Origin: Pseudidiomarina taiwanensis
GTDB taxonomy: Bacteria > Pseudomonadota > Gammaproteobacteria > Enterobacterales > Alteromonadaceae
DNA length: 64,000 nt
Direction: 5' to 3'
Assembly (NCBI RefSeq): GCF_003987435.1
Contig: NZ_PIQG01000001.1
Location: 620,001-684,000, forward strand
This document shows, piece by piece, positions 37,605 to 50,763 of the stretch. The translations under genes were made by a program, and so were the position numbers. The notes beneath the pieces are model-generated. The model had not been told where the DNA came from. It searched no databases and saw nothing but the letters and a program-made list of their open reading frames with translations. Every line of letters begins with the position of its first letter. Positions within the stretch are counted from its first letter, which is position 1.

Positions 37605-38453
37605 ATGGCAACCTTATGGGCCGTCACTCTCTTATGGGCCTTTAGCTTCTCACTTATTGGCGAATTCTTGGCCGGCCAGGTTGATGGCTATTTTGCCGTT
37701 TTAACACGCATGCTACTGGCGCTATTACTGCTCTTACCTTTCTACCGACCCAACCGATTTCCAGCCCGAATTCAACTCAAGCTCGCCATTATTGGCGCGG
37801 TCCAAATCGGTTTTATGTATTTATTCTTTTATCACTCATTCTTGTACTTGAGTGTGCCAGAAGTTCTCCTCTTTACCGTCTTTACGCCGCTCTATATCAC
37901 CCTATGTGAGCGCTTTATTTATCGCCGTTCCGGGTTACCGCCTGGCTGGTGGTGGGCGACCTTGTTAGCGGTCGTTGGCGCCTTGGTGATCCGCTATGAC
38001 AATTTAAGTCAGGACTTCTGGCTTGGTTTTCTCTTAATCCAAGCCGCGAATATATGTTTTGCCCTTGGGCAAGTGGCCTACAAGCATCTTCCACTGGGCA
38101 GCCAACGTAATCAACTGCATGCTTTTGCGCTATTTTTTATTGGCGCCAGCATTGTCGCTGCCGCGGCATTTCTACTGTTCGGTAACCTCAGCAAGCTACC
38201 CCAAACGAACGGCCAATGGGCGGTGTTAGGCTGGCTTGGTCTGGTCGCTTCTGGGCTCGGCTATATCGCCTGGAACAGCGCCACCAAACGCGTCAATACA
38301 GCCCAACTCGCGACCATGAATAATATGCTGATTCCAGCCGGATTATTGGTCAACGTCTTGATTTGGCAACAAAGCACCGATTGGCTGCGCCTGATTATCG
38401 GTGCTTTGTTATTACTCGGCGCACTCCAACTTGCGCACCGAAGTCGCGCCTAA
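37605..38453 (+). CDS. DMT-superfamily (EamA/RhaT-type) transporter
   Basis: 282 residues with about ten hydrophobic segments in two EamA repeats (about 5-130 and 145-280), the drug/metabolite transporter layout. ALWAVTLLWAFSFSL at the start and GLGYIAWNSATKRV in the second repeat are typical. Substrate is unknown; family members export amino acids, metabolites or drugs, so an amino acid link with the surrounding catabolic genes is plausible but unsupported. It is on the opposite strand between mmsA and the thiolase and its stop overlaps the thiolase stop by 4 bases. Confidence 0.88.
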   Translation: MATLWAVTLLWAFSFSLIGEFLAGQVDGYFAVLTRMLLALLLLLPFYRPNRFPARIQLKLAIIGAVQIGFMYLFFYHSFLYLSVPEVLLFTVFTPLYITLCERFIYRRSGLPPGWWWATLLAVVGALVIRYDNLSQDFWLGFLLIQAANICFALGQVAYKHLPLGSQRNQLHAFALFFIGASIVAAAAFLLFGNLSKLPQTNGQWAVLGWLGLVASGLGYIAWNSATKRVNTAQLATMNNMLIPAGLLVNVLIWQQSTDWLRLIIGALLLLGALQLAHRSRA

Positions 38454-39628
38454 ACCGTTTCGATTGCCAAAGCAACGGCTTCACCGCCACCGATACAAAG
38501 TGATGTTACACCGCGCTTTAAACCACGCTGTTTCAGTGCATGTACTAAGGTAACCAGCAAGCGCGCGCCACTTGCGCCAATTGGATGACCCAACGCACAA
38601 GCACCACCATTAACGTTGACCTTGGCGTGATCGATGTGCATTTCTTGCATCGCTAACATGGTCACCATCGCAAATGCCTCGTTGATTTCCCACAAATCAA
38701 CGTCCGCGACCTGCCACTGGCATTTTTCTAACAGGCTTTGCATTGCACCAACTGGAGCAATGGTGAATTCTGCCGGTGCGCGTGAATGCGTCGCATGCCC
38801 AACAATACGCGCCAGAATCGTTGCGCCTTGCGCTTTAGCATCGCTCTCTCGCATCAACACAAGCGCTGCGGCTCCATCTGAAATCGAGCTCGAGTTCGCT
38901 GCAGTAATGGTACCGTCTTTCGCAAACGCGGGACGTAATGATGGAATCTTTTCTGGCATTGCCTTACCGGGTTGCTCATCCGTTGCGACCGTAACATCGC
39001 CCTTACGAGTGGCGATGGTTACGGGGCTGATTTCAGCACTAAAGGCACCGCTTGCAATCGCTTGATTCGCCCGTGACAAGCTTGCCAAGGCAAACTCATC
39101 CATCGCTTCTCGGCTTAACTTATACTGGTCGGCCGTCGCTTGTGCGTAAGTTCCCATGGCTTTACCTTCATAGGCATCTTCCAACCCATCCAGCATCATA
39201 TGGTCGTAAACTTGGCCATGCCCCATGCGATGACCTGCACGCGCTTTATCCAGCAAATATGGAGCATTCGACATACTCTCCATACCACCGGCAACCACCA
39301 CATCAGTTGAGCCGACTTTGAGCAAATCGTGCCCTAGCATGACCGCTTTTAAGCCAGAGCCACAGACTTTGTTAATCGTGGTTGCACCTGCGCTTAACGG
39401 CAGCCCTGCATGCAAAGTGGCTTGTCGAGCCGGGGCTTGACGGAGCCCTGCTGGAAGTACATTCCCCATAATCACTTCAGTCACTTGCTCGGCGGCTAGG
39501 CCACTCTCGGCCACCGCAGCCTTAATCGCTTCTGCGCCGAGTTCAGTTGCCGCAAGTGGGCTCAACGCGCCCTGAAATCCACCCATTGGGGTGCGCTTTG
39601 CGGCAACAATGACGATTGCTTCAGACAT
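38450..39628 (-). CDS. Acetyl-CoA C-acyltransferase (thiolase)
   Basis: 392 residues, degradative/biosynthetic thiolase size. Catalytic Cys89 in NKVCGSGLKAV, His in GGACALGHPIGASGARL and the second Cys in SLCIGGGEAVAL. It could cleave acetoacetyl-CoA made by the ligase of the liu operon, 2-methylacetoacetyl-CoA from isoleucine, or both (as proposed for Shewanella ivdA). GAGGAG sits before the ATG. It is divergent from liuR and shares the 112-base region with the palindrome at 39679-39694. Confidence 0.93.
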   Translation of the reverse strand: MSEAIVIVAAKRTPMGGFQGALSPLAATELGAEAIKAAVAESGLAAEQVTEVIMGNVLPAGLRQAPARQATLHAGLPLSAGATTINKVCGSGLKAVMLGHDLLKVGSTDVVVAGGMESMSNAPYLLDKARAGHRMGHGQVYDHMMLDGLEDAYEGKAMGTYAQATADQYKLSREAMDEFALASLSRANQAIASGAFSAEISPVTIATRKGDVTVATDEQPGKAMPEKIPSLRPAFAKDGTITAANSSSISDGAAALVLMRESDAKAQGATILARIVGHATHSRAPAEFTIAPVGAMQSLLEKCQWQVADVDLWEINEAFAMVTMLAMQEMHIDHAKVNVNGGACALGHPIGASGARLLVTLVHALKQRGLKRGVTSLCIGGGEAVALAIETV

Positions 39629-39678
39629 AAAAACTCCTCAATTTCAGGCAATGTTCGATAGCCAAATGAACTCTTACC

Positions 39679-39694
39679 TTTACGTTAACGTAAA
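39679..39694. promoter_or_regulatory. Perfect 16-bp palindrome, likely LiuR operator
   Basis: TTTACGTTAACGTAAA reads identically on both strands. It lies centrally between the divergent thiolase and liuR starts. MerR-family regulators bind such dyads between -35 and -10 of their target promoter, and on the plus strand TTACCT precedes the dyad directly. The sequence is of the type reported for LiuR in gammaproteobacteria (from memory, not checked). Repression or activation of both directions is likely. Confidence 0.75.
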
Positions 39695-39740
39695 CTTGCA
39701 TTAAGCTTACCGCTCAAAGCTACTGAGATGCAAGTAAAAC

Positions 39741-40154
39741 ATGACGCAAACAACCTTTAGTATCGGCGAACTCGCCCGTGAATTTGACATTACCACTCGC
39801 AGTATCCGCTTTTATGAGGATCAGGGTTTACTCGCACCTGCTAGACAGGGGCAGCATCGCTTGTACAGCAACAAAGATCGGGTTCGCTTGAAATTGATTT
39901 TGCGCGGCAAACGACTTGGCTTTTCACTCGCTGAAACCAAGCGTCTGTTTGATTTGTACGATATGGAAAACAGTAGCGTACGCCAATTACATACAGTCTT
40001 GGAGTTGATTGATGACAAACGTATGTCACTCAAACAACAACTCGAAGATATTAAAGTGTTATTAGTCGAACTCGGCAACTTGGAGGAGAGATGTCGTGCT
40101 GAATTGCGTGAGCTTAATCACCCAGACACGTCAGATCCCGCAGTGTCCAAATAG
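39741..40154 (+). CDS. liuR: MerR-family regulator of leucine/isovalerate catabolism, LiuR
   Basis: 137 residues. N-terminal MerR winged helix: FSIGELAREFDITTRSIRFYEDQGLL, then a dimerisation helix. The C-terminus lacks the cysteine metal-binding pattern of MerR/CueR, having only one Cys (ERCRAEL), which fits the metabolite-sensing LiuR group. Directly upstream of liuA (9 bases) and preceded by the palindrome at 39679-39694, the standard liuRABCDE arrangement. The inducer is presumably a branched-chain intermediate. Confidence 0.93.
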   Translation: MTQTTFSIGELAREFDITTRSIRFYEDQGLLAPARQGQHRLYSNKDRVRLKLILRGKRLGFSLAETKRLFDLYDMENSSVRQLHTVLELIDDKRMSLKQQLEDIKVLLVELGNLEERCRAELRELNHPDTSDPAVSK

Positions 40155-40163
40155 GAGTCTTTT

Positions 40164-41333
40164 ATGATCAGTCAATACACCACGTTTAACTTTGGCCTTG
40201 GCGAAACTGCCGACATGATTCGGGAAACCGTCAACGCGTTTGCACGCGAAGAAATCGCTCCTCGTGCTGCCGAAATCGATGAAAAAAATGACTTTCCCGC
40301 CGATCTATGGCGCAAATTCGGTGACCTTGGTCTACTGGGTATTACCGTTGACGAAGAGTATGGCGGTTCTGGTTTGGGTTACCTCGAACACGTGGTGGCG
40401 ATGGAAGAGATTAGCCGAGCCTCTGCATCAGTTGGTCTCAGTTACGGTGCACACTCAAACCTTTGCGTGAACCAAATCGCGCGTAACGGTAACCATGAAC
40501 AAAAATCAAAGTATCTCCCGAAACTCTGCTCGGGTGAGCATGTTGGCGCACTTGCTATGAGTGAACCGAATGCTGGCTCCGATGTAGTGAGCATGAAGTT
40601 ACGCGCAGAGCTACAAGGTGATCATTACGTTTTGAATGGCAATAAAATGTGGATCACCAATGGTCCAAATGCTGATGTGTTGGTGGTCTATGCGAAAACT
40701 TCACCAGAGAAAAATTCGCGCGGGATTACTGCATTTATTATCGAAAAAGATTTCCCTGGTTTTAGCACGGCTCAGAAACTCGACAAGCTCGGTATGCGTG
40801 GTTCAAATACCTGTGAGTTAGTGTTCCAAGATTGTAAGGTGCCTGTCGAAAATGTCTTAGGTAAAGTCGACCACGGCGTTGAAGTACTCATGAGCGGCTT
40901 AGATTACGAGCGCGCAGTATTAGCGGCAGGCCCAACCGGTATTATGCAGGCGTGCCTTGATGTGTGTGTTCCTTACGTCCACGAACGCCAGCAATTCGGT
41001 AAGGCCATCGGTGAATTCCAGTTAGTACAAGGCAAGATTGCCGATATGTATACCCGCACCAACGCTGCACGGGCTTACGTTTATGCGGTGGCACAAGCAT
41101 GTGATCGCGGTGAAACAACCCGTAAAGACGCGGCCGGCGCAATTTTATATGCAGCAGAGCTGGCTACCCAGTTAGCCCTCGATGCGATTCAATTGCTCGG
41201 CGGTAACGGCTATATTAACGAATACCCAACCGGGCGCTTATTACGTGATGCGAAACTCTATGAGATTGGCGCGGGCACCTCAGAAATCCGCCGAATGCTT
41301 ATCGGACGTGAACTTTTCACCGAATCAGCTTAA
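40164..41333 (+). CDS. liuA: Isovaleryl-CoA dehydrogenase
   Basis: 389 residues, FAD enzyme oxidising isovaleryl-CoA to 3-methylcrotonyl-CoA. [16 protein letters not shown] and [20 protein letters not shown] are standard. The catalytic base is Glu249 in [15 protein letters not shown], while the C-terminal position used by other acyl-CoA dehydrogenases is Gly ([10 protein letters not shown]); this displaced Glu is the mark of isovaleryl-CoA dehydrogenases. TAGGAG precedes the ATG. Second gene of the liu operon. Confidence 0.97.
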   Translation: MISQYTTFNFGLGETADMIRETVNAFAREEIAPRAAEIDEKNDFPADLWRKFGDLGLLGITVDEEYGGSGLGYLEHVVAMEEISRASASVGLSYGAHSNLCVNQIARNGNHEQKSKYLPKLCSGEHVGALAMSEPNAGSDVVSMKLRAELQGDHYVLNGNKMWITNGPNADVLVVYAKTSPEKNSRGITAFIIEKDFPGFSTAQKLDKLGMRGSNTCELVFQDCKVPVENVLGKVDHGVEVLMSGLDYERAVLAAGPTGIMQACLDVCVPYVHERQQFGKAIGEFQLVQGKIADMYTRTNAARAYVYAVAQACDRGETTRKDAAGAILYAAELATQLALDAIQLLGGNGYINEYPTGRLLRDAKLYEIGAGTSEIRRMLIGRELFTESA

Positions 41334-41351
41334 CTGTAGGAGTAAAATCTC

Positions 41352-42959
41352 GTGACAGTGCTTAAATCAACAGTCAACCCCAATGATGCGACCTTCATTG
41401 CCAACCATGAGGCGATGACTGCGGTCGTGGATGACCTGCGCGCTAAGCTCGCAGTGATCCAACAAGGTGGTGGTCCGAAATATCAAGAGCGTCATCTCGC
41501 CCGCGGTAAACTGCTCCCTCGGCAGCGTATCGATAAGCTTTTAGATAGCGGCTCAGCGTTTCTTGAAATCGGTCAGTTCGCTGGTTTCGAATGTTATGAG
41601 GAAGATGTCCCTGCGGCAGGCGTTGTGGCTGGTATCGGAACCGTCGAAGGTGTGCAGTGCATGATCATCGCTAACGATGCCACGGTAAAAGGTGGAACTT
41701 ACTACCCGCTGACTGTTAAAAAGCACCTGCGCGCTCAAGACATAGCGGCACGTTGCCGTTTGCCGTGTATTTATCTGGTTGATTCGGGCGGTGCCAACCT
41801 CCCCCGCCAAGATGAGGTGTTCCCAGATCGCGACCATTTTGGCCGGATTTTCTTTAATCAGGCCAATATGTCAGCGCAAGGAATTCCGCAGATTGCGGTG
41901 GTCATGGGCCTTTGTACTGCCGGTGGTGCGTATGTCCCGGCTATGGCTGATGAATCAATTATCGTTAAAGAGCAAGGCACTATTTTTCTTGCTGGGCCAC
42001 CTCTGGTCAAAGCAGCGACCGGTGAAGAAGTCAGCGCCGAAGAGCTCGGTGGAGCCGATGTGCATACTCGTATTTCTGGCGTTGCCGATCATTATGCCAG
42101 TAACGATGAACATGCGCTCGCACTGGCTCGACGCTCTATTGCTCGCCTTAACTTTCAGCCCGCGCAACCTTTGCAACCCAGCGCTGTAAAGCCACCGCGC
42201 TACCCTGCCGATGAACTTTATGGGATCGTTGGCACCGATTTACGCAAGCCGTACGACGTTCACGAAGTCATCGCTCGCATTGTTGATGACTCAGATTTTG
42301 ACGAATTCAAACAAAACTATGGCACGACCTTGGTTACCGGCTTTGCGCGGATTCACGGCTACCCGGTCGGAATCGTCGCCAACAATGGCATTTTGTTCTC
42401 AGAGTCTGCGCAAAAAGGCGCTCACTTTATCGAGCTCTGCGCGCAACGAAAAATTCCGTTGGTATTCCTGCAAAACATCACTGGCTTCATGGTTGGGAAA
42501 AAATACGAGGCCGAGGGCATTGCCAAACACGGAGCCAAAATGGTGACCGCCGTCAGTTGCGCCCAAGTACCTAAGTTTACCGTGTTAATTGGTGGCAGTT
42601 ATGGGGCCGGTAACTACGGCATGTGTGGCCGTGCTTACGATCCAACCTTAATGTTTATGTGGCCGAATGCACGAATTTCAGTGATGGGCGGTGAGCAAGC
42701 CGCGGGTGTTATGGCGCAAGTAACAGGTGATAATCTTCGTCGCCAAGGGAAAGAGTTCAGCGCTGAGCAAGAGCAAGCCCTGAAACAACCGATTATTGAT
42801 CAATACGAGCGCCAGGGGCACCCCTACTATGCCTCAGCGCGGTTGTGGGATGACGGTATTATAGACCCAGCGCAGACTCGCGACGTGCTCGGCTTAAGTC
42901 TCGCCGCCGCCAATAATGCGCCGATTGAAGCAACTCGCTTCGGCGTGTTCCGGATGTAA
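41352..42959 (+). CDS. liuB: Methylcrotonyl-CoA carboxylase, carboxyltransferase (beta) subunit
   Basis: 535 residues, GTG start at 41352 with AGGAG 9 bases upstream. Transfers carboxyl from biotin to 3-methylcrotonyl-CoA. Two crotonase-like carboxyltransferase halves; [29 protein letters not shown] is split by the oxyanion loop and [16 protein letters not shown] and [18 protein letters not shown] are the acyl-CoA and biotin binding segments. The size and [19 protein letters not shown] stretch separate it from propionyl-CoA carboxylase. Works with LiuD. Confidence 0.97.
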   Translation: MTVLKSTVNPNDATFIANHEAMTAVVDDLRAKLAVIQQGGGPKYQERHLARGKLLPRQRIDKLLDSGSAFLEIGQFAGFECYEEDVPAAGVVAGIGTVEGVQCMIIANDATVKGGTYYPLTVKKHLRAQDIAARCRLPCIYLVDSGGANLPRQDEVFPDRDHFGRIFFNQANMSAQGIPQIAVVMGLCTAGGAYVPAMADESIIVKEQGTIFLAGPPLVKAATGEEVSAEELGGADVHTRISGVADHYASNDEHALALARRSIARLNFQPAQPLQPSAVKPPRYPADELYGIVGTDLRKPYDVHEVIARIVDDSDFDEFKQNYGTTLVTGFARIHGYPVGIVANNGILFSESAQKGAHFIELCAQRKIPLVFLQNITGFMVGKKYEAEGIAKHGAKMVTAVSCAQVPKFTVLIGGSYGAGNYGMCGRAYDPTLMFMWPNARISVMGGEQAAGVMAQVTGDNLRRQGKEFSAEQEQALKQPIIDQYERQGHPYYASARLWDDGIIDPAQTRDVLGLSLAAANNAPIEATRFGVFRM

Positions 42960-42969
42960 GGAGCGGGTT

Positions 42970-43770
42970 ATGAACTATCAACATATTGATCTGGACATTA
43001 AAGCAGCGACTGCATACCTCACCATGCAGCGGCCTGAGGTTCACAACGCCTTTGATGATCAGATGATCGCTGAACTCATTGATGCGCTGGAGACCGTCGA
43101 TAACAACCCGTCGCTGCGGGTACTGGTGCTCCGCGCTGAGGGGCGCAACTTTTCAGCGGGTGCAGACCTTAATTGGATGCGCTCCATGGCGAGCAAGAAC
43201 TTCGATGAAAATATCGAAGATGCCGGGCAACTATCGGCCTTGATGGAACGCTTAGACCAGCTGAGTAAGCCGACCATTGCGGTCGTTCAAGGTGCGGCGT
43301 TCGGTGGTGCGGTTGGACTTGCAGCCTGTTGTGATATCGTATTGGCCGCTCCAACCAGCAAGTTTTGCTTAAGTGAAGTGAAAATCGGTCTCATCCCCGC
43401 GGTGATTAGTCCTTATGTCATGCGTGCGCTTGGGGTGCGCCAATCGCGTCGCTTTATGTTAACGGCAGAAGTCATCAGCGCCGAGCAAGCACTGCAATTC
43501 GGCTTGGTCCACGAAGTCACCGATGCGCTCGAACAGCGGCTCGCGGAACTCGTTCAACAGCTGCTCAATAATAGTCCTGCGGCAGTAACCGCAGCGAAAC
43601 GTTTGGTGCTCGACCTCGAGCAGAGACCACTTGATCCTGAATGCCGCCAAATTACCATCGAGCGAATTGCAGCGATTCGCGTTTCGGCTGAAGGGCAAGA
43701 AGGTCTGAATGCGTTTCTCGAAAAACGCTCGCCCGCCTGGCAACACACTCCGAGCGAGGAATCTGAATGA
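42970..43770 (+). CDS. liuC: 3-methylglutaconyl-CoA hydratase
   Basis: 266 residues from the ATG at 42970 (AAGGAGCGGG upstream; the frame begins in liuB at 42916). Crotonase family: FSAGADLNWMRSM and VQGAAFGGAVGLAACCDIVLA give the oxyanion hole, SEVKIGLIPAVISPYVMRALG follows. Hydrates 3-methylglutaconyl-CoA to HMG-CoA. It may also serve as the missing enoyl-CoA hydratase of the valine branch, though this is speculation. ATGA overlap with liuD. Confidence 0.95.
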   Translation: MNYQHIDLDIKAATAYLTMQRPEVHNAFDDQMIAELIDALETVDNNPSLRVLVLRAEGRNFSAGADLNWMRSMASKNFDENIEDAGQLSALMERLDQLSKPTIAVVQGAAFGGAVGLAACCDIVLAAPTSKFCLSEVKIGLIPAVISPYVMRALGVRQSRRFMLTAEVISAEQALQFGLVHEVTDALEQRLAELVQQLLNNSPAAVTAAKRLVLDLEQRPLDPECRQITIERIAAIRVSAEGQEGLNAFLEKRSPAWQHTPSEESE

Positions 43771-45740
43771 TTAACAAGTTACTTATCGCCAACCGTGGCG
43801 AAATTGCCGTGCGCGTCATCCGTACGGCCCAGCGCATGGGCATCCAAACCGTCGCTGTTTATTCGGCCGCAGACCAGTTTGCACAGCACGTCAAACTGGC
43901 TGATGAAGCAGTTTTTATTGGCCCGGCGCCAAGCAATGAAAGCTATCTGGTGATCGATAAGATCATCGCCGCAGCACAACAAACCGGAGCGGATGCCATT
44001 CATCCAGGATATGGTTTTCTCTCTGAGAATGAAGCGTTTGCAGAGCGCTGTGCAGCAGAGAATTTAATTTTTATCGGCCCACCAACGAGCGCGATCGCTG
44101 CGATGGGCTCAAAAAGTGCGGCCAAGGCTATCATGAGCGAAGCGCAGGTACCCTTGGTCCCTGGCTATCATGGTGAGCAACAAGCAGCCGACTTTCTGTT
44201 AGCAGAGGCAGAGAAAATTGGCTTTCCAGTGTTATTGAAAGCGGCTTATGGCGGTGGCGGCAAAGGCATGCGTATCGTCGCCAATAAAGCTGAGTTTCAG
44301 GAGGCACTTGAGGGGGCACAGCGCGAAGCTCGAGCGGCCTTTGGGAACGATAAAATTCTAGTCGAGAAGTATATTGGCAATCCGCGCCATGTTGAGATTC
44401 AAGTCTTTTGTGATCAGCACGGTCATGCAGTTTATCTGGCTGAGCGAGATTGCTCAGTGCAACGCCGTCATCAAAAAGTGATCGAAGAAGCCCCCGCCCC
44501 AGGTATCGCAGACGCCACCCGCAAAGCCATGGGTGAAGCTGCAATCCGCGCTGCCCAAGCAATTGACTATGTTGGTGCGGGAACTGTCGAATTCTTATTA
44601 GATGAAGACGGCTCGTTCTACTTCATGGAGATGAACACTCGTCTGCAAGTTGAACACCCAGTGACCGAGATGGTGACAGGGCAAGATTTAGTCGAATGGC
44701 AAATTTTGGTCGCCAGTGGTGCTCCGTTACCGCTGCAACAAGAGCAAATTCAAGTATCTGGCCACGCTTTCGAGGCAAGAATTTATGCCGAAGACCCCGC
44801 CCATGAATTTTTACCCAGCACGGGCGTGCTCAATCATTTGCGGACACCAGCTGAATCAGCATACCTGAGAATTGATTCAGGAGTGGTTGAAGGGGATGAA
44901 GTTAGTGCCTATTACGACCCCATGATTGCCAAGCTAATCGTCTGGGGGGAAACCCGCGAAATTGCGCTTGGCCGCCTTATTGCTGGACTCAACCAGTACC
45001 GGATTGGTGGCGTCAAAACCAATATCGATTTTCTCCGCGCGATTGCTCGGCAACCGCAGTTTCAAGCCGTTGAACTTTCAACCCGGTTTATCGAGTATCA
45101 CCAGCAGCAATTATTTGCAGCGAGTGCTGAACTTGATCTGGACTACTACGCAACGCTGGCAACTCTGGCCGAGGCCAGTTACGAGCAACAACACAGTGAT
45201 CGCAATCAGGTCTGGTCGCAGCTGCAAGGATTTCGCTTGAACCAAGCCGCAGTCTATCAACTCGACCTACTCCATAACGAGCAGCTCGTACAAGTCGAAC
45301 TAGAACGCTCGGGAGACGGCTGGGTGAATCGTCGTCAGCCGCAGCAACATTATCAGGTGACGCGCCAAGATGATGGCTTGCAAGTTCGCTGTAACGGCCA
45401 ACAGCAAACGGTTTACGTTTTTCATAGCGGCCATGATGTAACGGTTTTCACCGAGCAAGCGAGTGTCACCTTTACCCGCCATTTAGTCGCTGATACCTTA
45501 ACTCCGAGTGCGGCAGCAGGTTCACTTGCAGCCCCGATGAATGGCACTATAGTGCAGGTTTTAGTGAAGCCAGGCGACAGCGTTGAAGCTGAGCAAGCGC
45601 TGGTGATTATGGAAGCAATGAAAATGGAATATACCATTCGTGCGCCAGTCGCAGGAACCGTCACCGAAGTCTACTATCAAGCCGGTGACTTAGTCGCTGA
45701 TGGTGCCGAATTATTGAGTCTCGAAGAGGACGCCGAATGA
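43767..45740 (+). CDS. liuD: Methylcrotonyl-CoA carboxylase, biotin-containing (alpha) subunit
   Basis: 657 residues. Biotin carboxylase domain (1-445) with [13 protein letters not shown], the ATP-grasp glycine loop [29 protein letters not shown]-like [17 protein letters not shown], then a linker domain and a C-terminal biotinyl domain with EAMKME (biotin on Lys619). Carboxylates biotin for LiuB. Overlaps both neighbours by 4 bases (ATGA), so liuC-liuD-liuE are translationally coupled. Confidence 0.97.
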   Translation: MINKLLIANRGEIAVRVIRTAQRMGIQTVAVYSAADQFAQHVKLADEAVFIGPAPSNESYLVIDKIIAAAQQTGADAIHPGYGFLSENEAFAERCAAENLIFIGPPTSAIAAMGSKSAAKAIMSEAQVPLVPGYHGEQQAADFLLAEAEKIGFPVLLKAAYGGGGKGMRIVANKAEFQEALEGAQREARAAFGNDKILVEKYIGNPRHVEIQVFCDQHGHAVYLAERDCSVQRRHQKVIEEAPAPGIADATRKAMGEAAIRAAQAIDYVGAGTVEFLLDEDGSFYFMEMNTRLQVEHPVTEMVTGQDLVEWQILVASGAPLPLQQEQIQVSGHAFEARIYAEDPAHEFLPSTGVLNHLRTPAESAYLRIDSGVVEGDEVSAYYDPMIAKLIVWGETREIALGRLIAGLNQYRIGGVKTNIDFLRAIARQPQFQAVELSTRFIEYHQQQLFAASAELDLDYYATLATLAEASYEQQHSDRNQVWSQLQGFRLNQAAVYQLDLLHNEQLVQVELERSGDGWVNRRQPQQHYQVTRQDDGLQVRCNGQQQTVYVFHSGHDVTVFTEQASVTFTRHLVADTLTPSAAAGSLAAPMNGTIVQVLVKPGDSVEAEQALVIMEAMKMEYTIRAPVAGTVTEVYYQAGDLVADGAELLSLEEDAE

Positions 45741-46642
45741 GTCTACCGAAGCGCGTAAAAATCGTCGAAGTCGGCCCCCGCGACGGCTTGCAAAATGAGC
45801 AACAAGTCAGTACCGCAGCAAAGGTTGAGCTTATCAACCGCTTAACCGCGGCGGGCATGTCTTATATCGAAGCAGGCTCCTTTGTCAGCCCCAAATGGGT
45901 CCCGCAGATGGCCGATTCGGCTGCAGTAATGAAAACTATTCAGCGCGCGCCGGGCACGACTTATGCGGCATTGACTCCGAACTTGAAAGGTTTTGAGGCT
46001 GCGCTTGAGGCAGGCGCAACTGAAGTTGCGATTTTTGGTGCAGCTTCAGAAAGCTTTAGCCAGAAGAATATTAATTGCTCAATCGCAGAGAGTTTAGCGC
46101 GCTTCGAACCCGTACTGAAAGCTGCGCAAGCGCATAACCTGCCGGTTCGTGGTTACGTCAGTTGCGTGCTGGGCTGCCCCTACGAGGGCGCGATTGAACC
46201 CAGTAAAGTTGCCGAGGTTGCGGCACAATTAGCCGAGCTCGGCTGTTACGAGATTTCCCTTGGCGATACCATCGGAGTTGGCACGCCGCTGCAAGCGCAG
46301 CAGATGTTAAGCGCCGTAGCAGAACGCGTTCCCATGCAACAGCTCGCACTCCACTTTCACAATACTTACGGACAAGCACTCGCGAATATCGCCAGTTGCT
46401 TGCCACTCGGTGTAAGTACGATTGACAGTGCGGTTGCCGGTTTGGGTGGATGCCCTTATGCGCGCGGCGCTAGCGGCAATGTCGCCACTGAGGATGTGCT
46501 TTACATGCTTGCAGGAATGGGCATCGAAACCGGTATTGACCTTGATGCTGTGATTGCCGCGGGACTTACTATTTGTCGTCAGTTAGGGCAAACCAGTCGA
46601 TCCAATGTTGCCCTAGCTAAAGCCAGTCAATGCGAGGAATGA
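45737..46642 (+). CDS. liuE: Hydroxymethylglutaryl-CoA lyase
   Basis: 301 residues, TIM-barrel lyase cleaving HMG-CoA to acetoacetate and acetyl-CoA. [13 protein letters not shown] opens the barrel with catalytic Arg/Asp, [19 protein letters not shown] contains the active-site Cys, and [12 protein letters not shown] supplies the metal-binding His pair. Overlaps liuD by ATGA. Its product acetoacetate is the substrate of the next gene. Confidence 0.97.
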   Translation: MSLPKRVKIVEVGPRDGLQNEQQVSTAAKVELINRLTAAGMSYIEAGSFVSPKWVPQMADSAAVMKTIQRAPGTTYAALTPNLKGFEAALEAGATEVAIFGAASESFSQKNINCSIAESLARFEPVLKAAQAHNLPVRGYVSCVLGCPYEGAIEPSKVAEVAAQLAELGCYEISLGDTIGVGTPLQAQQMLSAVAERVPMQQLALHFHNTYGQALANIASCLPLGVSTIDSAVAGLGGCPYARGASGNVATEDVLYMLAGMGIETGIDLDAVIAAGLTICRQLGQTSRSNVALAKASQCEE

Positions 46643-46644
46643 TA

Positions 46645-48590
<1,946 letters not shown>

Positions 48591-48591
<1 letters not shown>

Positions 48592-50753
48592 TGATGCGCT
48601 ATTGGCGTCAGCTTAGAGCATACTTGATAACCCTAGGATTAGGCGTGAGCTTTATCCTAGGGCTCAATTTGCTGCTTGCTGAGGCCGACCGCAAGCAAAT
48701 CGAAACACAGCAAATCGAGCGTTTGAATTTACTGGAAATCAATTTAAGTCGCGCGCTCCTGCAGCAATTATTTTTAACCGAATGGCTCGCAGCAGACCTC
48801 AGTTCACATCCAGATATTGTTGCCGAATTGAGTGAAACTGGGGTCATTATCCAGCGTTTCTATCCTTTAATTGAGCAAATATTTTGGATCAATGATAGCG
48901 CTAACGAGGCGATTAATGGCCAAGCGGTGTTACCAGAAACCAATTGGACCAAAAGCACTGACCGACGCTTGGCACTCAATGCTAAATTAACTCCCCTGCT
49001 AAATGAGGTGCCGCCGGGCAGTGCCGTGATCAGTCAAGACCCTTTGCGCCATGTGCTGATCGCAAGTCGAATTGATAACGACTTTAATCTGGGCAAAATC
49101 GTATTGCTGATCGATCTTGAACAGTTACTGCAAGAGGTCATGCGTGTAGCGATTCAAGAAGGCGACCAATTACTTATCTTTAATCCGCAAGAAGAGCTTT
49201 ATTTAAATATTGATAGTCGAGACTTGTATTACGATTGGCGGGTCAGTTCGCAACTCCGTCTCGCCAATCAAGTGTATACCATTGAGCTGTGGCCAAGCCC
49301 TCAACGTCTTGCCCAAATGACCTTTTTATCACCGCCACAGCGGCTTACGATCAATCTGATCTTGGTGGGGTTACTCGGTTATGCGCTCTGGCTTCAATAC
49401 CTTAAGCAACAAGGGCAACGCCGCCAGCAGCAATTAGCAGAACGCATTCATGCAACTGAAGATCAATTTAAACGGCGCGAGTATCAGCTTCGGAGCAGTC
49501 TTGAACTTGACCCACTTACCCAGTTACCGCATCACACTCAGTTCATCCGCGAATTACGTGAGCGCCTTAAAGAGGTGAATTCGCAACCCTTGTCATTGTT
49601 GTACCTTACCCTGCCACACAGCATGAATTTGACCGCAAGTTTAGGCTTATCCATCACTGATAAGCTGGTGCAAAAGATCTCGCGCCGGCTCCTGCGGAAT
49701 TGCACCGATGGTCAGCAAATTGCGCGAATCGGCTATGCTGAGTGGGTGGTGATGAGTCCAGCACAGCAAGCTGCGCTGTTTGAGAGTGAAGAGTTATGGC
49801 AGCAACTCAATAGCAAAGCATTTATCGACGAGTTCGAACTCTGCCCTTATTTACGCCATAGCAGCATGACAATTGAAAGCGATAACCTATCGGCCGAGTT
49901 TATTCTCACCAGCTTGGCTCAACAAACCGCAGCCAATGCGCTCAGCGATACGCCAACTGCCCTTGCCAGCGTCACTGATCACGATTGTGCCCGCGCCCTC
50001 TGTCGTAGCGTAAATAACGAGCAATTACTGATCATGGCAGAGCCGATTCGTAACATTCGCTCGCAAAATGTGGTGGCGATTGCAACCAAAGCATTTTGGC
50101 GCTTGGATGAATATCGCCTTATGCAACCGCGTGAGCTCGAACAGAATATCAATGCGCTGGGCTTAATCGAGCCATTTACTCGGGAGCTTGTTCGCCAGAG
50201 CTTCGCACTCTGGCAAGCTGCGACTTCGCTGCAGCCGTCGTTAAACTTGCAGATTCGCCTTAGCTTGGAGCAATTACATTGGTCAGAACTCGTGCCACTG
50301 CTGAAAAGCCAACTACTGCGAACCGAAGTCGAAGCGCGAAACTTAACCCTGATAATTGATTGCCGCGCGGCCCAAACAGTGAGTGAGGCGTCTCTTCTGC
50401 GCACCAAAGAACTCGAGTCTTTAGGCGTTGAAATTGGGCTGTTGGTGAACGGCATGAATTTCGATTTAGCTCAGCTTTTGGATGAAAATTGGCTCCAGAT
50501 GGTTACAATAGATGCCGATATCATTGCCAAATTGCCGGCTGATAGCGTTGCCGCAACGCTCGTTAACCAAATACTAGAACTCGCTCATACGCAACAAGTC
50601 GATTGCTTGGCTGAGGGAGTTCAAAATCAACAGCAACTCGATTTTTTGTTGCAGCGCCAATGCCAATATGCGGCTGGAGGACTTATTTCTGCGCCACTTA
50701 GTAAAGAGCAATTATTGCTTCGAATTCGGCAATGGCAATCCGGCTCTGAATAA
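48591..50753 (+). CDS. Membrane protein with degenerate GGDEF and EAL domains
   Basis: 720 residues. Two membrane segments (about 12-31 and 252-270) flank a periplasmic sensor of about 220 residues. A GGDEF-type domain follows (305-465): LDPLTQLPHHTQFI matches the family entry, but the signature is G381-Y-A-E-W. The EAL-type domain (475-715) keeps AEGVQNQQQLDFL and GGLISAPLS, yet the EAL motif is K500-A-F-W-R, DDFG is replaced by VNGM, and the KxD lysine is Thr. Neither c-di-GMP synthesis nor hydrolysis is expected; a binding or protein-interaction role is more likely. It begins at the ligase stop (TAATG) and ends 10 bases before the ETF-QO gene. Confidence 0.88.
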
Positions 50754-50763
50754 GGAGAAACTA

